Shown piece after piece: positions 7,125 through 16,152 of a stretch of 64,000 nt of DNA; within the stretch, counting starts at the first letter, position 1; every line of letters begins with the position of its first letter. This DNA is from Streptomyces sp. CMB-StM0423 (GTDB taxonomy: Bacteria > Actinomycetota > Actinomycetes > Streptomycetales > Streptomycetaceae): assembly GCF_002847285.1 (NCBI RefSeq), contig NZ_CP025407.1, positions 6,947,001-7,011,000 of the forward strand, in the 5' to 3' direction. The notes below the pieces were generated by a model. The model was not told where the DNA came from, searched no databases, and saw nothing but the letters and a program-made list of their open reading frames with translations. The position numbers and the translations under genes are program-made.

Positions 7125-9425
7125 TCAGGCCCGCGTCTGGGCGTCGAGCAGGCCGCGCAGCCGTGTCGTACGCCGCGGGGCCGGCACCTCCGCGAGGCGG
7201 CGGGCCAGCACGGGGCCCGCGCCGTGCACGACGGACAGGTGCCGCTCGCCGCGGCTGAACGCCGTGTACGCCCACGCGCGGCTCAGCGCCTCCTCCGCGT
7301 CCCCGGGCACCACGACCACCGCGGCCGGCCAGCGCCGCCCCACCGCCTGGTGCGCGGTCAGCGCCCAGCCGTGCCGTACGGCCTCGGCGACCCGGTCGGG
7401 ACGGACGACGACGGCGGTGCCGCCGCAGTCCAGGTGCAGCCCCGCGTCGTCACCGGAGGTGACCAGTCCGGGCACGGCGGTGCCGGGGGCGGGGACGTAG
7501 ACGACGCGGTCGCCCGCGTCGAAGCCGCCGAACGCGCCGGGGCCGGGGTTCAGCCGCTCCTTCAGCGCCGCGTTCAGCACCCGGGTGCCCGCGGCGCCGC
7601 CGTGCCCCACGGCGATCACCTGCGTGTCCGCCGCGGGCACCCCGAGGGCGCGCGGTACGGAGTCCGCGACGAGCTGCACCGTGCGGTGGACCGCCTCGCC
7701 GGGGTCCTGCACCGGGACGATCACGACCTCCTTGCCGGGCGCCGCCACGGCCTGCAGCTCGCCGGCGCCGACGCCGGAGACCAGCTCGCCGATCGGGCCC
7801 GGGTCGGGGGTGCGGGACGTCACCCGCGGGCAGACCCGCGCGGCGGTCACGTCGGCGTAGACCCGGCCGGGGCCCGCGGACTCCAGCAGCCCGGGGTCGC
7901 CGCTGAGGACCAGCCGGGCGCCGTCGGGCAGCGCCTCGACGAGGGCGGCGGCGGCCTCGGCGTCGAGCTGCGGCGCGTCCAGCACGGCCAGTACGTCGAC
8001 GGCGAGCAGGCCGTCGGCGTCGCGCCCGGGCCCCTCCCGGCCGGAGAGCAGCCCGCGCACCGTCACGGCTCCGCCGGTGGCCGGGTCCTCCGCGCCCGTT
8101 CCGGAGTGGCCTTCCGCGGCGGCCTCCGGTCCGGGGGCCGCCGCGGTGAGCAGGCCGGCCAGGCGGGCGCGGCCGTCGTCGGTGTGGGCCGCCGCGTACG
8201 TGCGCAGCCCCAGGGCGCGGGCCGCGGCGACCAGCGCCGCCGGCTCCGCGCGGGCGGCTTCGCCGCCGCTGTGCAGCACGAGCGCGCTGCCCGCGGCGGC
8301 GCGGATCAGCTCCGCGGCGGAAGGGGACGGCGCCGCACCGGCCGCGGCCTCCCACGCGTCCGCGCCCACGACGCGGACGGCGGCGTCCTCACCGTGCCCG
8401 TCGGCGTCGTCCGCCGCCGGACCCGGGGGAGCCGTGAACGTGTTGACGAGCCGGGACAGGCCGTCCGCCAGGCCCTCCTCCGCCATTGCGTAGCGCTCCA
8501 GGCCGAGCAGCAGCCGTACGGGGACCTCCTCCTCGCCGTCCTCCCCGCCTTCCGGTACGGGGGCCGCGGCGGTCGGCTCCTCGCGCTCCTCGAAGACCAG
8601 CACGCCGCCCGTCGACGCCGCCTCGCGCAGCGCCTCCTCGGCCCCCGGCACCCCGTACCCCGACAGGGCCTCCGCCAGCGCCGGGAACTCCAGCGCGGTG
8701 TGCCCCCTGAGGGCCGCCTGCGCCAGCAGCCAGCCCACCAGCGCCTCCACCCGGCGCTCGTCGCCGGGCTCCGCGGACTCCAGCAGCCCGCGGGCGAACT
8801 CGTCGGCCTGCGACGGCCGTACGCCCGGCACCGCGAGCAACTGCCACGGGTCCGCACGCAGCAACTCCGCCGCGCCTTCGCCGAACTGCCCCGCGACCCG
8901 CGCCGCAGAACCCTCGGGGACGCCCGCGCCGGCGAGCAACTGCCGTACGGCGGCGACCGCCTCGGCGCTCGGCTCCGCCGCCCGCACCGGCTCCGCCTGC
9001 TCGCCTCCGGCCCCGGCGCCCGCCTCCGGCGCCGTCCTCGCCCCGGCCGGCGGCTCCGCGCTCCGTACGGGCCGGGGCTTGGGCGCCCGCACGGGCGTGG
9101 GGAAGAACGCGGCGGCGTCCCGCTCGCCCCGCTCCACGGCCCGCACGGCGGCCAGCAGCTCCGCCGCCTTCCCGGTCAGCGCCGCCCCGCTCTCGGCGGG
9201 CGCAGCGGCCCGCCTGGGCCGCTCCTCGCCATCCTCCGTGCCCTCGCCGGCCCCACCGGCCGCCGCACTTGCGTCGCCCTCGGCACTTGCGCCGGACTCA
9301 TCCCCGCCGGACTCGCCGGGCGGCCCGCTCGCGTCGGTCTCCGCCCTCCCGCCGCCGTCAGCCGCAGCCCCCGGCCCCGTACCGCCCCCCGCCGCCGTCT
9401 CCGCGGCCTCCGGTGCGTCGTTCAC
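7125..9425 (-). CDS. RecD2-like helicase-fold protein with degenerate ATPase motifs
   Basis: This 766-residue protein has a low-complexity Ala/Gly/Glu N-terminus (1-110). A helix-hairpin-helix region follows (LLRADPWQLLAVPGVRPSQADEFARGLL), as in the RecD2 N-terminal part. The C-terminus (LTAHQAVGRRWPAAVVVVPG, then AYTAFSRGERHLSVV) is the UvrD_C_2 domain of RecD/TraA-type helicases. Where Walker A should be, the sequence reads VLHSGGEAARAEP without GKT, and motif II reads VLDAPQLD instead of a DEAS-type box. ATP hydrolysis therefore looks lost. The GTG start at 9425 overlaps the stop of the upstream aldo/keto reductase by 4 nt, implying translational coupling. The role is unknown. Confidence 0.75.
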   Translation of the reverse strand: MNDAPEAAETAAGGGTGPGAAADGGGRAETDASGPPGESGGDESGASAEGDASAAAGGAGEGTEDGEERPRRAAAPAESGAALTGKAAELLAAVRAVERGERDAAAFFPTPVRAPKPRPVRSAEPPAGARTAPEAGAGAGGEQAEPVRAAEPSAEAVAAVRQLLAGAGVPEGSAARVAGQFGEGAAELLRADPWQLLAVPGVRPSQADEFARGLLESAEPGDERRVEALVGWLLAQAALRGHTALEFPALAEALSGYGVPGAEEALREAASTGGVLVFEEREEPTAAAPVPEGGEDGEEEVPVRLLLGLERYAMAEEGLADGLSRLVNTFTAPPGPAADDADGHGEDAAVRVVGADAWEAAAGAAPSPSAAELIRAAAGSALVLHSGGEAARAEPAALVAAARALGLRTYAAAHTDDGRARLAGLLTAAAPGPEAAAEGHSGTGAEDPATGGAVTVRGLLSGREGPGRDADGLLAVDVLAVLDAPQLDAEAAAALVEALPDGARLVLSGDPGLLESAGPGRVYADVTAARVCPRVTSRTPDPGPIGELVSGVGAGELQAVAAPGKEVVIVPVQDPGEAVHRTVQLVADSVPRALGVPAADTQVIAVGHGGAAGTRVLNAALKERLNPGPGAFGGFDAGDRVVYVPAPGTAVPGLVTSGDDAGLHLDCGGTAVVVRPDRVAEAVRHGWALTAHQAVGRRWPAAVVVVPGDAEEALSRAWAYTAFSRGERHLSVVHGAGPVLARRLAEVPAPRRTTRLRGLLDAQTRA

Positions 9426-10429
9426 AGCGTGCTCCAGTCCTGATCGGGATAGCGGTGCACCGGCGCCGACACGTCGTCCAGCGCCTGGCAGATCTCGTCA
9501 GGAAGCGTAAGACCCTCCACCGACAACGCCTCCGACAACTGCTCGGCGTTGCGCGCCCCGACCAGCGGCGCCGCCACCCCCGGCCGGTCCCGTACCCACG
9601 CGAGCGACACCTCCAGCGGCGTCACCGCGAGACCGTCCGCCGCCGTGGTCACCGCGTCGACCACCCGGCTCGCCTCCTCGTCCAGGTACGGCGCGACGAA
9701 CGGCGCCAGGTGCTCCGAGGCCAGCCGCGATCCCGGCGGCGTGGCGTCGCGGTACTTGCCGGTCAGGACGCCCCGGCCGAGCGGCGACGACGGCAGCAGG
9801 CCCACACCCAGGTCCAGGGCCGCCGGCAGCACCTCCCGCTCCACCCCGCGCTGCAGCAGCGAGTACTCCATCTGCGTCGACGCCAGCCGCGTCCGCCCGC
9901 CCGCCGCGCCCGCGCCGCCGCCCGCGGCCCCGGCGAGCTGCAAGGTCGCGGCCTTGGCGAGCTGCCAGCCGCTGAAGTTGCTCACGCCCGCGTAGCGGGC
10001 CCGGCCGCTCGCTATGGCGGTGTCGAGGGCCTGGAGGGTCTCGTCGAGCGGCGTGTACGGGTCGAAGGCGTGCACCTGCCACAGGTCGACGTAGTCGGTG
10101 CCCAGCCGCTCCAGCGAGTCGTCGAGTGCGGCCAGCAGATGCCGCCGGGAGGTGTCGAAGCGGCGCTCGGGGTCGGGCACGCTGCCCGCCTTCGTGGCGA
10201 CGACGATGTCCCGCCTCGGCACGAGGTTCCCCAGCAGCCGGCCCAGCAGGTACTCCGCGCCGCCGTCCGCGTACACGTCGGCCGTGTCGACGAGCGTCCC
10301 GCCGGCCTCCCAGAACGTCTTCAGCAGTCCGGCCGCCCCGGGCTCTCCGGTGTCCCGCCCCCAGGTGAGGGTGCCCAGTCCCATGCGGGAGACGCGAAGG
10401 CCCGTGCGGCCGAGTTGCCTGTGCTCCAT
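9422..10429 (-). CDS. Aldo/keto reductase
   Basis: The 335-residue protein carries the AKR signature (LGRTGLRVSRMGLGT) and the catalytic tetrad Asp/Tyr in DTADVYADG, Lys in VATKAG and His in WQVHAFDPY. It also has the NADPH-binding GVSNFSG and SPLGRGVLTGKYR segments, and it resembles the AKR11/12 type. It would reduce an aldehyde or ketone with NADPH; the substrate is unknown. It is the first gene of a two-gene unit with the RecD2-like gene (GTGA overlap at 9422-9425). It is divergent from an LLM-class oxidoreductase. Confidence 0.88.
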   Translation of the reverse strand: MEHRQLGRTGLRVSRMGLGTLTWGRDTGEPGAAGLLKTFWEAGGTLVDTADVYADGGAEYLLGRLLGNLVPRRDIVVATKAGSVPDPERRFDTSRRHLLAALDDSLERLGTDYVDLWQVHAFDPYTPLDETLQALDTAIASGRARYAGVSNFSGWQLAKAATLQLAGAAGGGAGAAGGRTRLASTQMEYSLLQRGVEREVLPAALDLGVGLLPSSPLGRGVLTGKYRDATPPGSRLASEHLAPFVAPYLDEEASRVVDAVTTAADGLAVTPLEVSLAWVRDRPGVAAPLVGARNAEQLSEALSVEGLTLPDEICQALDDVSAPVHRYPDQDWSTL

Positions 10430-10552
10430 GGGCGTTGAGATTACTGGGGACGGCGCGCTGCGCGGCGCGGACCACCGCGCTAGAGTCGCACAGATATATT
10501 ACCCACCGGTACGAAACCCCGGCGCGAGGCGCCGGAGAGCAGGGAGGCCCGC

Positions 10553-11602
10553 ATGCGGCTCGGGATCAACCTCGGCTACTGGGGCGCCGGCATGGACGCC
10601 GACAACCTCGCCGTCGCGCAGGAGGCGGACCGCCTCGGCTACGAGGTGTGCTGGGCGGCCGAGGCGTACGGCTCCGACGCGGCCACCGTGCTGAGCTGGG
10701 TCGCCGCCAGGACCGAGCGCATCGACGTGGGCTCGGCGATCTTCCAGATCCCGGCCCGCGCCCCCGCCATGACCGCGATGACCGCCGCCACCCTCGACTC
10801 GCTCACCGAGGGCCGCTTCCGCCTCGGCATCGGCGTCTCCGGACCGCAGGTCTCCGAGGGCTGGTACGGGGTGGAGTTCGGCAAACCGCTCGCCCGCACC
10901 CGCGAGTACGTGGAGATCGTGCGCAAGGCGCTGTCGCGCGAGCGGCTGTCGTACGCGGGCGAGCACTGGACGCTGCCGCTGCCCGACGGGGCGGGGAAGC
11001 CCATCAAGCTGACCGTGCACCCCGTACGCGAGCACATCCCCGTCTACATCGCCGCCATCGGCCCGAAGAACCTGGAGCAGACCGGCGAGATCGCCGAGGG
11101 CGCCCTGCTGGTCTTCTACTCGCCCGAGCACGCCGAGGAGACCACCCTGCGCCACGTGCGTGCCGGGCGGGCGAAGGCCGGCAAGGACCTGGCGGGCTTC
11201 GACATCGTGCCCACGGTCCCCCTGGCCCTCGGCGACGACGTGGCCGCGCTCGCCGACGTCTTCCGCCCGTACACCGCCCTGTACGTCGGCGGCATGGGCA
11301 GCGCCAAGCAGAACTTCTACAACCGCCTCGCCGGCCGGATGGGGTACGAGCGCGAGGCCGCCGAGATCCAGTCCGCGTACCTCGCCGGCGACAAGGCCGC
11401 CGCGGCCGCCGCCGTGCCGCAGGACCTGATCGACGCCACCACGCTGCTCGGCCCGGTGGAGCGGATCGCGGACCGGATGCGGGCGTACGCCGAGGCGGGG
11501 GTGACGTCGCTGTCGCTGGCGCCGTCCGGCTTCACGCGGGAGGAGCGCATCGCGGGCGTACGCGCCGGAGTGGAGGCGCTGGAGCGCGCCGGCCTCGCCT
11601 GA
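10553..11602 (+). CDS. LLM-class F420/flavin-dependent oxidoreductase
   Basis: The 349-residue protein has the luciferase-like monooxygenase barrel. It begins MRLGINLGYWGAGMD and contains ALSWV-like and TERIDVGSAIFQIPARAPAM segments, then FRLGIGVSGP and VYIAAIGPKNLEQTGEIAEG. These match the F420-dependent LLM group common in actinobacteria. The reaction and substrate cannot be read from the sequence. GGGAGG precedes ATG 10553. A -10-like TAGAGT at 10481-10486 would give a leader of about 60 nt. Confidence 0.85.
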   Translation: MRLGINLGYWGAGMDADNLAVAQEADRLGYEVCWAAEAYGSDAATVLSWVAARTERIDVGSAIFQIPARAPAMTAMTAATLDSLTEGRFRLGIGVSGPQVSEGWYGVEFGKPLARTREYVEIVRKALSRERLSYAGEHWTLPLPDGAGKPIKLTVHPVREHIPVYIAAIGPKNLEQTGEIAEGALLVFYSPEHAEETTLRHVRAGRAKAGKDLAGFDIVPTVPLALGDDVAALADVFRPYTALYVGGMGSAKQNFYNRLAGRMGYEREAAEIQSAYLAGDKAAAAAAVPQDLIDATTLLGPVERIADRMRAYAEAGVTSLSLAPSGFTREERIAGVRAGVEALERAGLA

Positions 11603-11642
11603 GCCCCCACGGCCCGGCCTCGCGGCCCCGGCCCCCGCCCGG

Positions 11643-11682
11643 CGGCCGTGGTGGGGGCTCGGGGTCCTCCCCGCCACGGCCG
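11643..11682 (+). terminator. Terminator hairpin after the LLM oxidoreductase
   Basis: CGGCCGTGG (11643-11651) and CCACGGCCG (11674-11682) are perfect arms with a GC-rich interior. The remaining 11690-11824 holds the leader of the next gene. Confidence 0.6.
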
Positions 11683-11824
11683 TCATCCCACCCAACGCGC
11701 CGTCCCCGCATGGGTTACGGATCGCCCGCATGGCGGATGGTGCGCACCGCGGGTGTTGCGTCATGCGCATCCCCGTCATTCACTCGGATACGGGTGTATT
11801 CCGGCAGTGAAAGGCGACGGTGAC

Positions 11825-12616
11825 ATGCTCTCGGCCAAGGACCTGTACAAGGAGATCCTCGACAACGACGACACCTTCCGGCTGTTCTGCTCCATCGCCG
11901 CCGCCGGGGAGGCCCAGGGCGGCTGGGAGAACGCCCGCATCTCCGCGCTCGTCCCCGACTCGTACCGGGAGCTGGCCCCCAAGGTGGCCCGGCACGGCGC
12001 CGACGAGGACAAGCACGGCCGCATCTTCAACGCCCTGATGAAGAAGCGCGGCCTGGAGCCGGTGGCCGTCCCCGCCGAGACCGACTACACGATGCTGCTG
12101 GAGGGCATCGGCATCGGCCTCGCCCACGACCAGCTCCGCAGGGACGGGCAGCTCACCGAGGCCGACATCATCACGTACCTCGCGCACAGCAGGGTCACCG
12201 AGCAGCGGGCGTCGGACCAGATGCGGATGCTCCTCAAGTACTTCGGCGACCACCCGGACATCGGCCGCGCGGTGCGGATGATCTCCCACGACGAGGACAA
12301 CCACCTCGCGTACTGCCACGAGGAACTGCTCGCCATGGCAGCGCACGGCCACGGCCGCCGCGTCCAGGCGGCGCTGCGGGAGGCGGCGCTCGCGGAGATC
12401 CGGGTGTACCGGGACGTGAGCCACGCGGTGATGGCGCACATGGGGCGGATCCTGAAGTGGTCCCGCGCCAGGCGCGCGCTGCTGTCCGCGGGCATCGACG
12501 CGATGTACGCGTACGAGCGCGCCGGCGGCTGGCGGCGGATGGTCAGGCTGCGGATGCCGGAGTTCCGCGACGCCCTCGGCGGGCCGCCGCTGCGCACCGC
12601 GGCCGAGTTCGCCTGA
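11825..12616 (+). CDS. Ferritin-like domain protein
   Basis: The 263-residue, mostly helical protein has spaced carboxylate/His motifs typical of ferritin-like four-helix bundles. These are E at GEAQGGWEN, DEDKH (about residue 62), EQRASDQ and DEDNHLAYCHEE (about 158-168). It may bind a di-iron centre; oxidase or storage activity is unproven. ATG 11825 is preceded by AAAGGCGACG. Upstream in-frame sequence to 11648 is non-coding in character. The gene is convergent with corA. Confidence 0.7.
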   Translation: MLSAKDLYKEILDNDDTFRLFCSIAAAGEAQGGWENARISALVPDSYRELAPKVARHGADEDKHGRIFNALMKKRGLEPVAVPAETDYTMLLEGIGIGLAHDQLRRDGQLTEADIITYLAHSRVTEQRASDQMRMLLKYFGDHPDIGRAVRMISHDEDNHLAYCHEELLAMAAHGHGRRVQAALREAALAEIRVYRDVSHAVMAHMGRILKWSRARRALLSAGIDAMYAYERAGGWRRMVRLRMPEFRDALGGPPLRTAAEFA

Positions 12617-12673
12617 CGCGAACGCACCCGGAGCGGACGGCGCGAACGGCACCCGGCCGCGGGGCCGCGGTCC

Positions 12674-13672
12674 TCAGCGCCCGCCGTTGCCCAGCCAGCC
12701 GCGCCGGCGGAAGAACATGTAGAGCGACAGCACCACCGACGCCATCACCAGCAGCACCGCCGGATACCCGAGCGTCCAGTGCAGCTCCGGCATGTGGTCG
12801 AAGTTCATCCCGTAGATGCTGCCGATGACGGTCGGCGCCGCGGCCATGGCGGCGTAGGCGGAGATCTTCCGCATGTCGTCGTTCTGCTGCACCCCCACCC
12901 GCGCGAGGTGCGCGGCGAGGATGTCGGACAGCAGCCGGTCGACGGTCTCCAGGTGCTCGTTGACGCGCATGAGGTGGTCGCCGACATCGCGGAAGAACGG
13001 CCGCGCCTGCTCGTTGACGAACGGCAGCGCGGCCCCCGCCAGCCGGGCGACCGGGTCGGCCAGCGGGCCCGTGACGCGGCGGAACTCCAGCGCCTGCCGC
13101 TTGAAGTCGTAGATCCGCCCCGCCGAGCGGCCGGGGTCGCGGCCGCCCGGCTGGAAGACCTCGGCCTCCAGCTCCTCCAGGTCGGTGTGGAAGTCGTCCG
13201 CGACGTCCAGGTAGTTGTCGACGACGGCGTCGCACACCGCGTACACCACCGCCGTCGGCCCGTGCGCCAGCACCTCCGGCTGCCCCTCCAGCCGGGCCCG
13301 TACCCGGCCGAGGGGGTTCGCCTCGCCGTGCCGGACGGTGACCACGAAGGAGTCGCCGACGAAGGTGTTGATCTCGCTGACGGTGATGGTGTCGGTGCTG
13401 TCGTCGTAGAGCACGGGCTTGAGCACGAGGAACAGCGCCGCGTCGTACACCTCCAGCTTCGGCCGCTGGTGCGCGGTGACCGCGTCCTCCGCCGCGAGCG
13501 GGTGCAGACCGAGCCCGCGGGTCAGGTCGTCGAACTCCTCGCGCGACGGCTCGAAGAGCCCGATCCAGCAGAAGGTGTCCTCGTCGGCACGCGCCTGCGC
13601 GAGCACCGCCGGGACGTCCGCGGGCGCGGGTACGCGCCGTCCGTGCCGGTAGAGCGCGCAGTCGACGATCAC
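12674..13672 (-). CDS. corA: CorA-family magnesium/cobalt transporter
   Basis: The 332-residue protein has the acidic cytoplasmic N-terminal funnel domain and a long helix (about 165-270). Two C-terminal membrane segments carry the diagnostic GMN motif in SIYGMNFDHMPEL (about residue 290), followed by a positively charged tail (FFRRRGWLGNGGR). CorA pentamers let Mg2+ (and Co2+/Ni2+) into the cell. The start at 13672 gives the standard MIVDCALYRHGRR N-terminus. The gene is divergent from the phosphatase/mutase gene at 13729. Confidence 0.93.
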   Translation of the reverse strand: MIVDCALYRHGRRVPAPADVPAVLAQARADEDTFCWIGLFEPSREEFDDLTRGLGLHPLAAEDAVTAHQRPKLEVYDAALFLVLKPVLYDDSTDTITVSEINTFVGDSFVVTVRHGEANPLGRVRARLEGQPEVLAHGPTAVVYAVCDAVVDNYLDVADDFHTDLEELEAEVFQPGGRDPGRSAGRIYDFKRQALEFRRVTGPLADPVARLAGAALPFVNEQARPFFRDVGDHLMRVNEHLETVDRLLSDILAAHLARVGVQQNDDMRKISAYAAMAAAPTVIGSIYGMNFDHMPELHWTLGYPAVLLVMASVVLSLYMFFRRRGWLGNGGR

Positions 13673-13715
13673 ACCGTCATTCTTTCCCGAACCGTGCCGC
13701 CTGTCGCGCAGGACG

Positions 13716-13721
13716 TACGCT
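13716..13721 (+). promoter_or_regulatory. -10 box (TACGCT), probable leaderless start
   Basis: TACGCT ends 7 nt before ATG 13729 with no Shine-Dalgarno sequence between. Confidence 0.5.
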
Positions 13722-13728
13722 GGCTGCC

Positions 13729-14454
13729 ATGCCCACCCTCCTCCTGCTCCGGCACGCCCGGTCCACGGCCAACGTGGACGGCGTGCTCGCCGGCCGCAGC
13801 CCGGGTGTCGCGCTGGACGAGCGCGGCACGGAGCAGGCCGCCGCGCTGCCCGCCCGGCTGGCCGCCCTGACGCCCGCCGCCGTGGTCACCAGCCCGCTCG
13901 AACGCTGCCGCGAGACCCTCAAGCCGCTGCTGGCCGCCCGCCCGGAGCTGCCGGTGCACGTCGACGAGCGGCTGACCGAGTGCGACTACGGCGAGTGGAC
14001 CGGCGGCAAGCTCGCCGAGCTGGCGGAGGAGCCGCTGATGGCCATGGTGCAGCAGCACCCGTCGGCGGCGGTGTTCCCGGGCGGCGAGACGATGCGCGCG
14101 ATGCAGGCGCGTGCCGTCGAGGCGGTACGGGACTGGAACGCCACCGTGCTCGCCGAGCACGGCCCGGAGGCGCTGTACGTGATGTGCAGCCACGGCGACG
14201 TCATCAAGTCCGTGGTGGCGGACGCCCTCGGGATGCATCTGGACCTCTTCCAGCGCATCGCCGTAGGCCCCGCCTCCGTCACCGCGATCCGGTACACGCC
14301 CCTGCGCCCCTTCGTGCTCCGGCTCGGCGACACCGGGCCCCTCGACGGCCTCGCGCCGCCGCCTCCCGCGGCGGCGCCGGGGGCGGACGCGGCGCGGGAG
14401 AACGCGGCGGACGCGTCGGCCGCGGAGGTCGGTGGCGGTGCCGGAGCCGGTTGA
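13729..14454 (+). CDS. MSMEG_4193-family histidine phosphatase / probable phosphomutase
   Basis: The 241-residue protein opens with the histidine phosphatase signature LLLLRHARSTAN (catalytic His8, Arg7). It has Arg in SPLERCRET, the acid in ECDYGEWTGG and the second His in MCSHGDVIK. This matches the actinobacterial MSMEG_4193 subgroup, thought to be a phosphomutase that works with a kinase-like partner. The last 30 residues are low-complexity Ala/Gly. The gene is first in a run with DUF3090, the SCO1664-type kinase-like protein and mshC, all on the same strand. Confidence 0.88.
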   Translation: MPTLLLLRHARSTANVDGVLAGRSPGVALDERGTEQAAALPARLAALTPAAVVTSPLERCRETLKPLLAARPELPVHVDERLTECDYGEWTGGKLAELAEEPLMAMVQQHPSAAVFPGGETMRAMQARAVEAVRDWNATVLAEHGPEALYVMCSHGDVIKSVVADALGMHLDLFQRIAVGPASVTAIRYTPLRPFVLRLGDTGPLDGLAPPPPAAAPGADAARENAADASAAEVGGGAGAG

Positions 14455-14477
14455 TCCCCGATGATCAGCTCGCGCAG

Positions 14478-14483
14478 TAGGGT
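14478..14483 (+). promoter_or_regulatory. -10 box (TAGGGT) upstream of the DUF3090 gene
   Basis: TAGGGT lies about 56 nt before GTG 14540, leaving a short leader that contains a GGAG ribosome site at 14530-14533. It may start a second transcript for the DUF3090/kinase-like pair. Confidence 0.4.
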
Positions 14484-14539
14484 GGTCGGATCGGGCCCGC
14501 AGCGGATCCCGTTCAGGAGTCGAGCAATCGGAGCAGCAC

Positions 14540-15130
14540 GTGCCGCGTGAGGTGTACTTCTACGACCCGCCGGACCGCTTCGTGGCCGGCACGGTCGGGC
14601 TGCCGGGGCGCCGCACCTTCTTCCTCCAGGCGTCCAAGTCCGGCCGTACGACCAGCGTTGCGCTGGAGAAGGCGCAGGTGTCCGCGCTGGCCCAGCGGAT
14701 CGACGAGCTGCTCGACGAGGTGGTACGGCGCAGCGGCGGCACCAGCGACGTGCCCGCCGTCGCTCCCGCTGAGCTGTCCGACACCGCGCCCCTGGACGCC
14801 CCCATCGAGGAGGAGTTCCGGGTCGGCACGATGGCCCTTGCGTGGGACGCGGACAGCGAGCGGATGGTCGTCGAGGCGCAGGCTCTGGTCGAGTTGGACG
14901 CCGACTCCGATGAAGACCTGGCGGCGGCCGAGGAGGCGCTGCTGCAGGACGACGAGAACGGCCCGCCGATGCTGCGCGTACGCCTCACCGGACAGATGGC
15001 GCGCGCCTTCGCCAAGCGGGCCAACGACGTGGTGAACGCCGGCCGGCCGCCCTGCCCGCTGTGCAGCCTGCCGCTCGACCCGGAGGGACACGTATGTCCG
15101 CGCCAGAACGGATACCGCCGGGGGGAGTGA
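14540..15130 (+). CDS. DUF3090 family protein with C-terminal zinc-ribbon-like motif
   Basis: The 196-residue protein (MPREVYFYDPPDRFVAGTVGLPGRRTFFLQA...) is a clear DUF3090 member, an actinobacterial family of unknown function. The C-terminus CPLCSLPLDPEGHVCPRQNGYRR has three cysteines spaced like part of a zinc ribbon. The start is GTG 14540 with GGAG six bases upstream. Its end overlaps the start of the next gene by 37 nt, so the two are almost certainly translationally coupled. The family co-occurs with the MSMEG_4193-type phosphomutase and the SCO1664-type kinase-like protein. Confidence 0.9.
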   Translation: MPREVYFYDPPDRFVAGTVGLPGRRTFFLQASKSGRTTSVALEKAQVSALAQRIDELLDEVVRRSGGTSDVPAVAPAELSDTAPLDAPIEEEFRVGTMALAWDADSERMVVEAQALVELDADSDEDLAAAEEALLQDDENGPPMLRVRLTGQMARAFAKRANDVVNAGRPPCPLCSLPLDPEGHVCPRQNGYRRGE

Positions 15131-16026
15131 GCCCGCCCGCCCTGGCGTCCGACGAGGCCCGCGCGCTGCTCACCGGCGGCGAGCTGACCGTGGCCGGGCG
15201 TATCCGCGGTGCGTCGAACGCGGTCCTGTTCTGCACCGTCGCCCACGCCGGGCGCACGGCGGAGTGCGTGTACAAGCCGGTCGCGGGGGAGCGGCCGCTG
15301 TGGGACTTCCCCGACGGCACGCTGGCGCAGCGCGAGGTCGCGGCGTACGAGGTCTCGGAGGCCACCGGCTGGGGGCTGGTGCCGCCGACGGTGCTCCGGG
15401 ACGGGCCGTTCGGCGAGGGCATGTGCCAGCTCTGGATCCCGGCCGCGGACGAGAAGGACGGGGAAGCACAGGACGGGGAAGCACAGGGCGGGACGGACGG
15501 GCAGGGCGGACGGGAGGACACGGCGGAGGCGGCGCCCGGCGGTGCCGGCCTGCTGGCCCTCGTCGAGGCCGACGAGCCCGGACCGGGCTGGAAGGCCGTC
15601 GGTTACACCGAGACCGGCGAGGGCCGCCCCGCGCTGCTCGTGCACGCCGACGACGTCCGGCTGCGCCGCCTCGCCGTCCTGGACGCCGTGATCAACAACG
15701 GCGACCGCAAGGGCGGCCACCTGCTGCCCGCCGCCGGCGGTCGGCTCTACGCCATCGACCACGGTGTGACGTTCCATACCGACGACAAGCTGCGCACCCT
15801 GCTGTGGGGCTGGGCAGGCGAGCCGCTGCCCGCCGAGGCCGTCACCGTGCTGCACCGGCTCGCGGCCGGGCTCGCCCCCGAGGGCCCGCTGGCCGCCCGG
15901 CTGGCGCCGCTGATCACGGCGGCGGAGGTGGCCGCGCTCCGGGCCCGTACCGCCGCGCTGCTGGCCTCGGGACGGCACCCGGAGCCCAGCGGCGAGTGGC
16001 CGGCCATCCCCTGGCCTCCGGTCTGA
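15094..16026 (+). CDS. SCO1664-family kinase-like protein (PI3/4-kinase-related fold)
   Basis: The product is about 310 residues. The segments VYKPVAGERPLWDFPDG (Lys as in a kinase ATP site), LAQREVAAYEVSEATGWGLVPPTV, VINNGDRKGGHLL (catalytic-loop-like D-x-K/N) and YAIDHGVTF (metal-binding D) are the hallmarks of the family related to phosphatidylinositol kinases. The target is unknown. An acidic insertion (about 120-155) contains a duplicated DGEAQ, from a 15-bp tandem repeat at 15456-15485. The start ATG 15094 has GGAGGG upstream and lies inside the DUF3090 gene. mshC follows 126 nt later. Confidence 0.85.
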   Translation: MSAPERIPPGGVSPPALASDEARALLTGGELTVAGRIRGASNAVLFCTVAHAGRTAECVYKPVAGERPLWDFPDGTLAQREVAAYEVSEATGWGLVPPTVLRDGPFGEGMCQLWIPAADEKDGEAQDGEAQGGTDGQGGREDTAEAAPGGAGLLALVEADEPGPGWKAVGYTETGEGRPALLVHADDVRLRRLAVLDAVINNGDRKGGHLLPAAGGRLYAIDHGVTFHTDDKLRTLLWGWAGEPLPAEAVTVLHRLAAGLAPEGPLAARLAPLITAAEVAALRARTAALLASGRHPEPSGEWPAIPWPPV

Positions 16027-16139
16027 CCCGGCCGGTCCCTGCACCGCGCCGCGCGGGCATATTCCGTACGAACCCTCCCACCCCTGTCCGGAACCGCGGC
16101 CTCGTGCCGCCCCGGTCGTTTCACCAGGCAACCAGCGGT

Positions 16140-16145
16140 TACGCT
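16140..16145 (+). promoter_or_regulatory. -10 box (TACGCT) of mshC, probable leaderless start
   Basis: TACGCT ends 7 nt before ATG 16153. No ribosome site is visible. Confidence 0.5.
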
Positions 16146-16152
16146 CGTTTAC

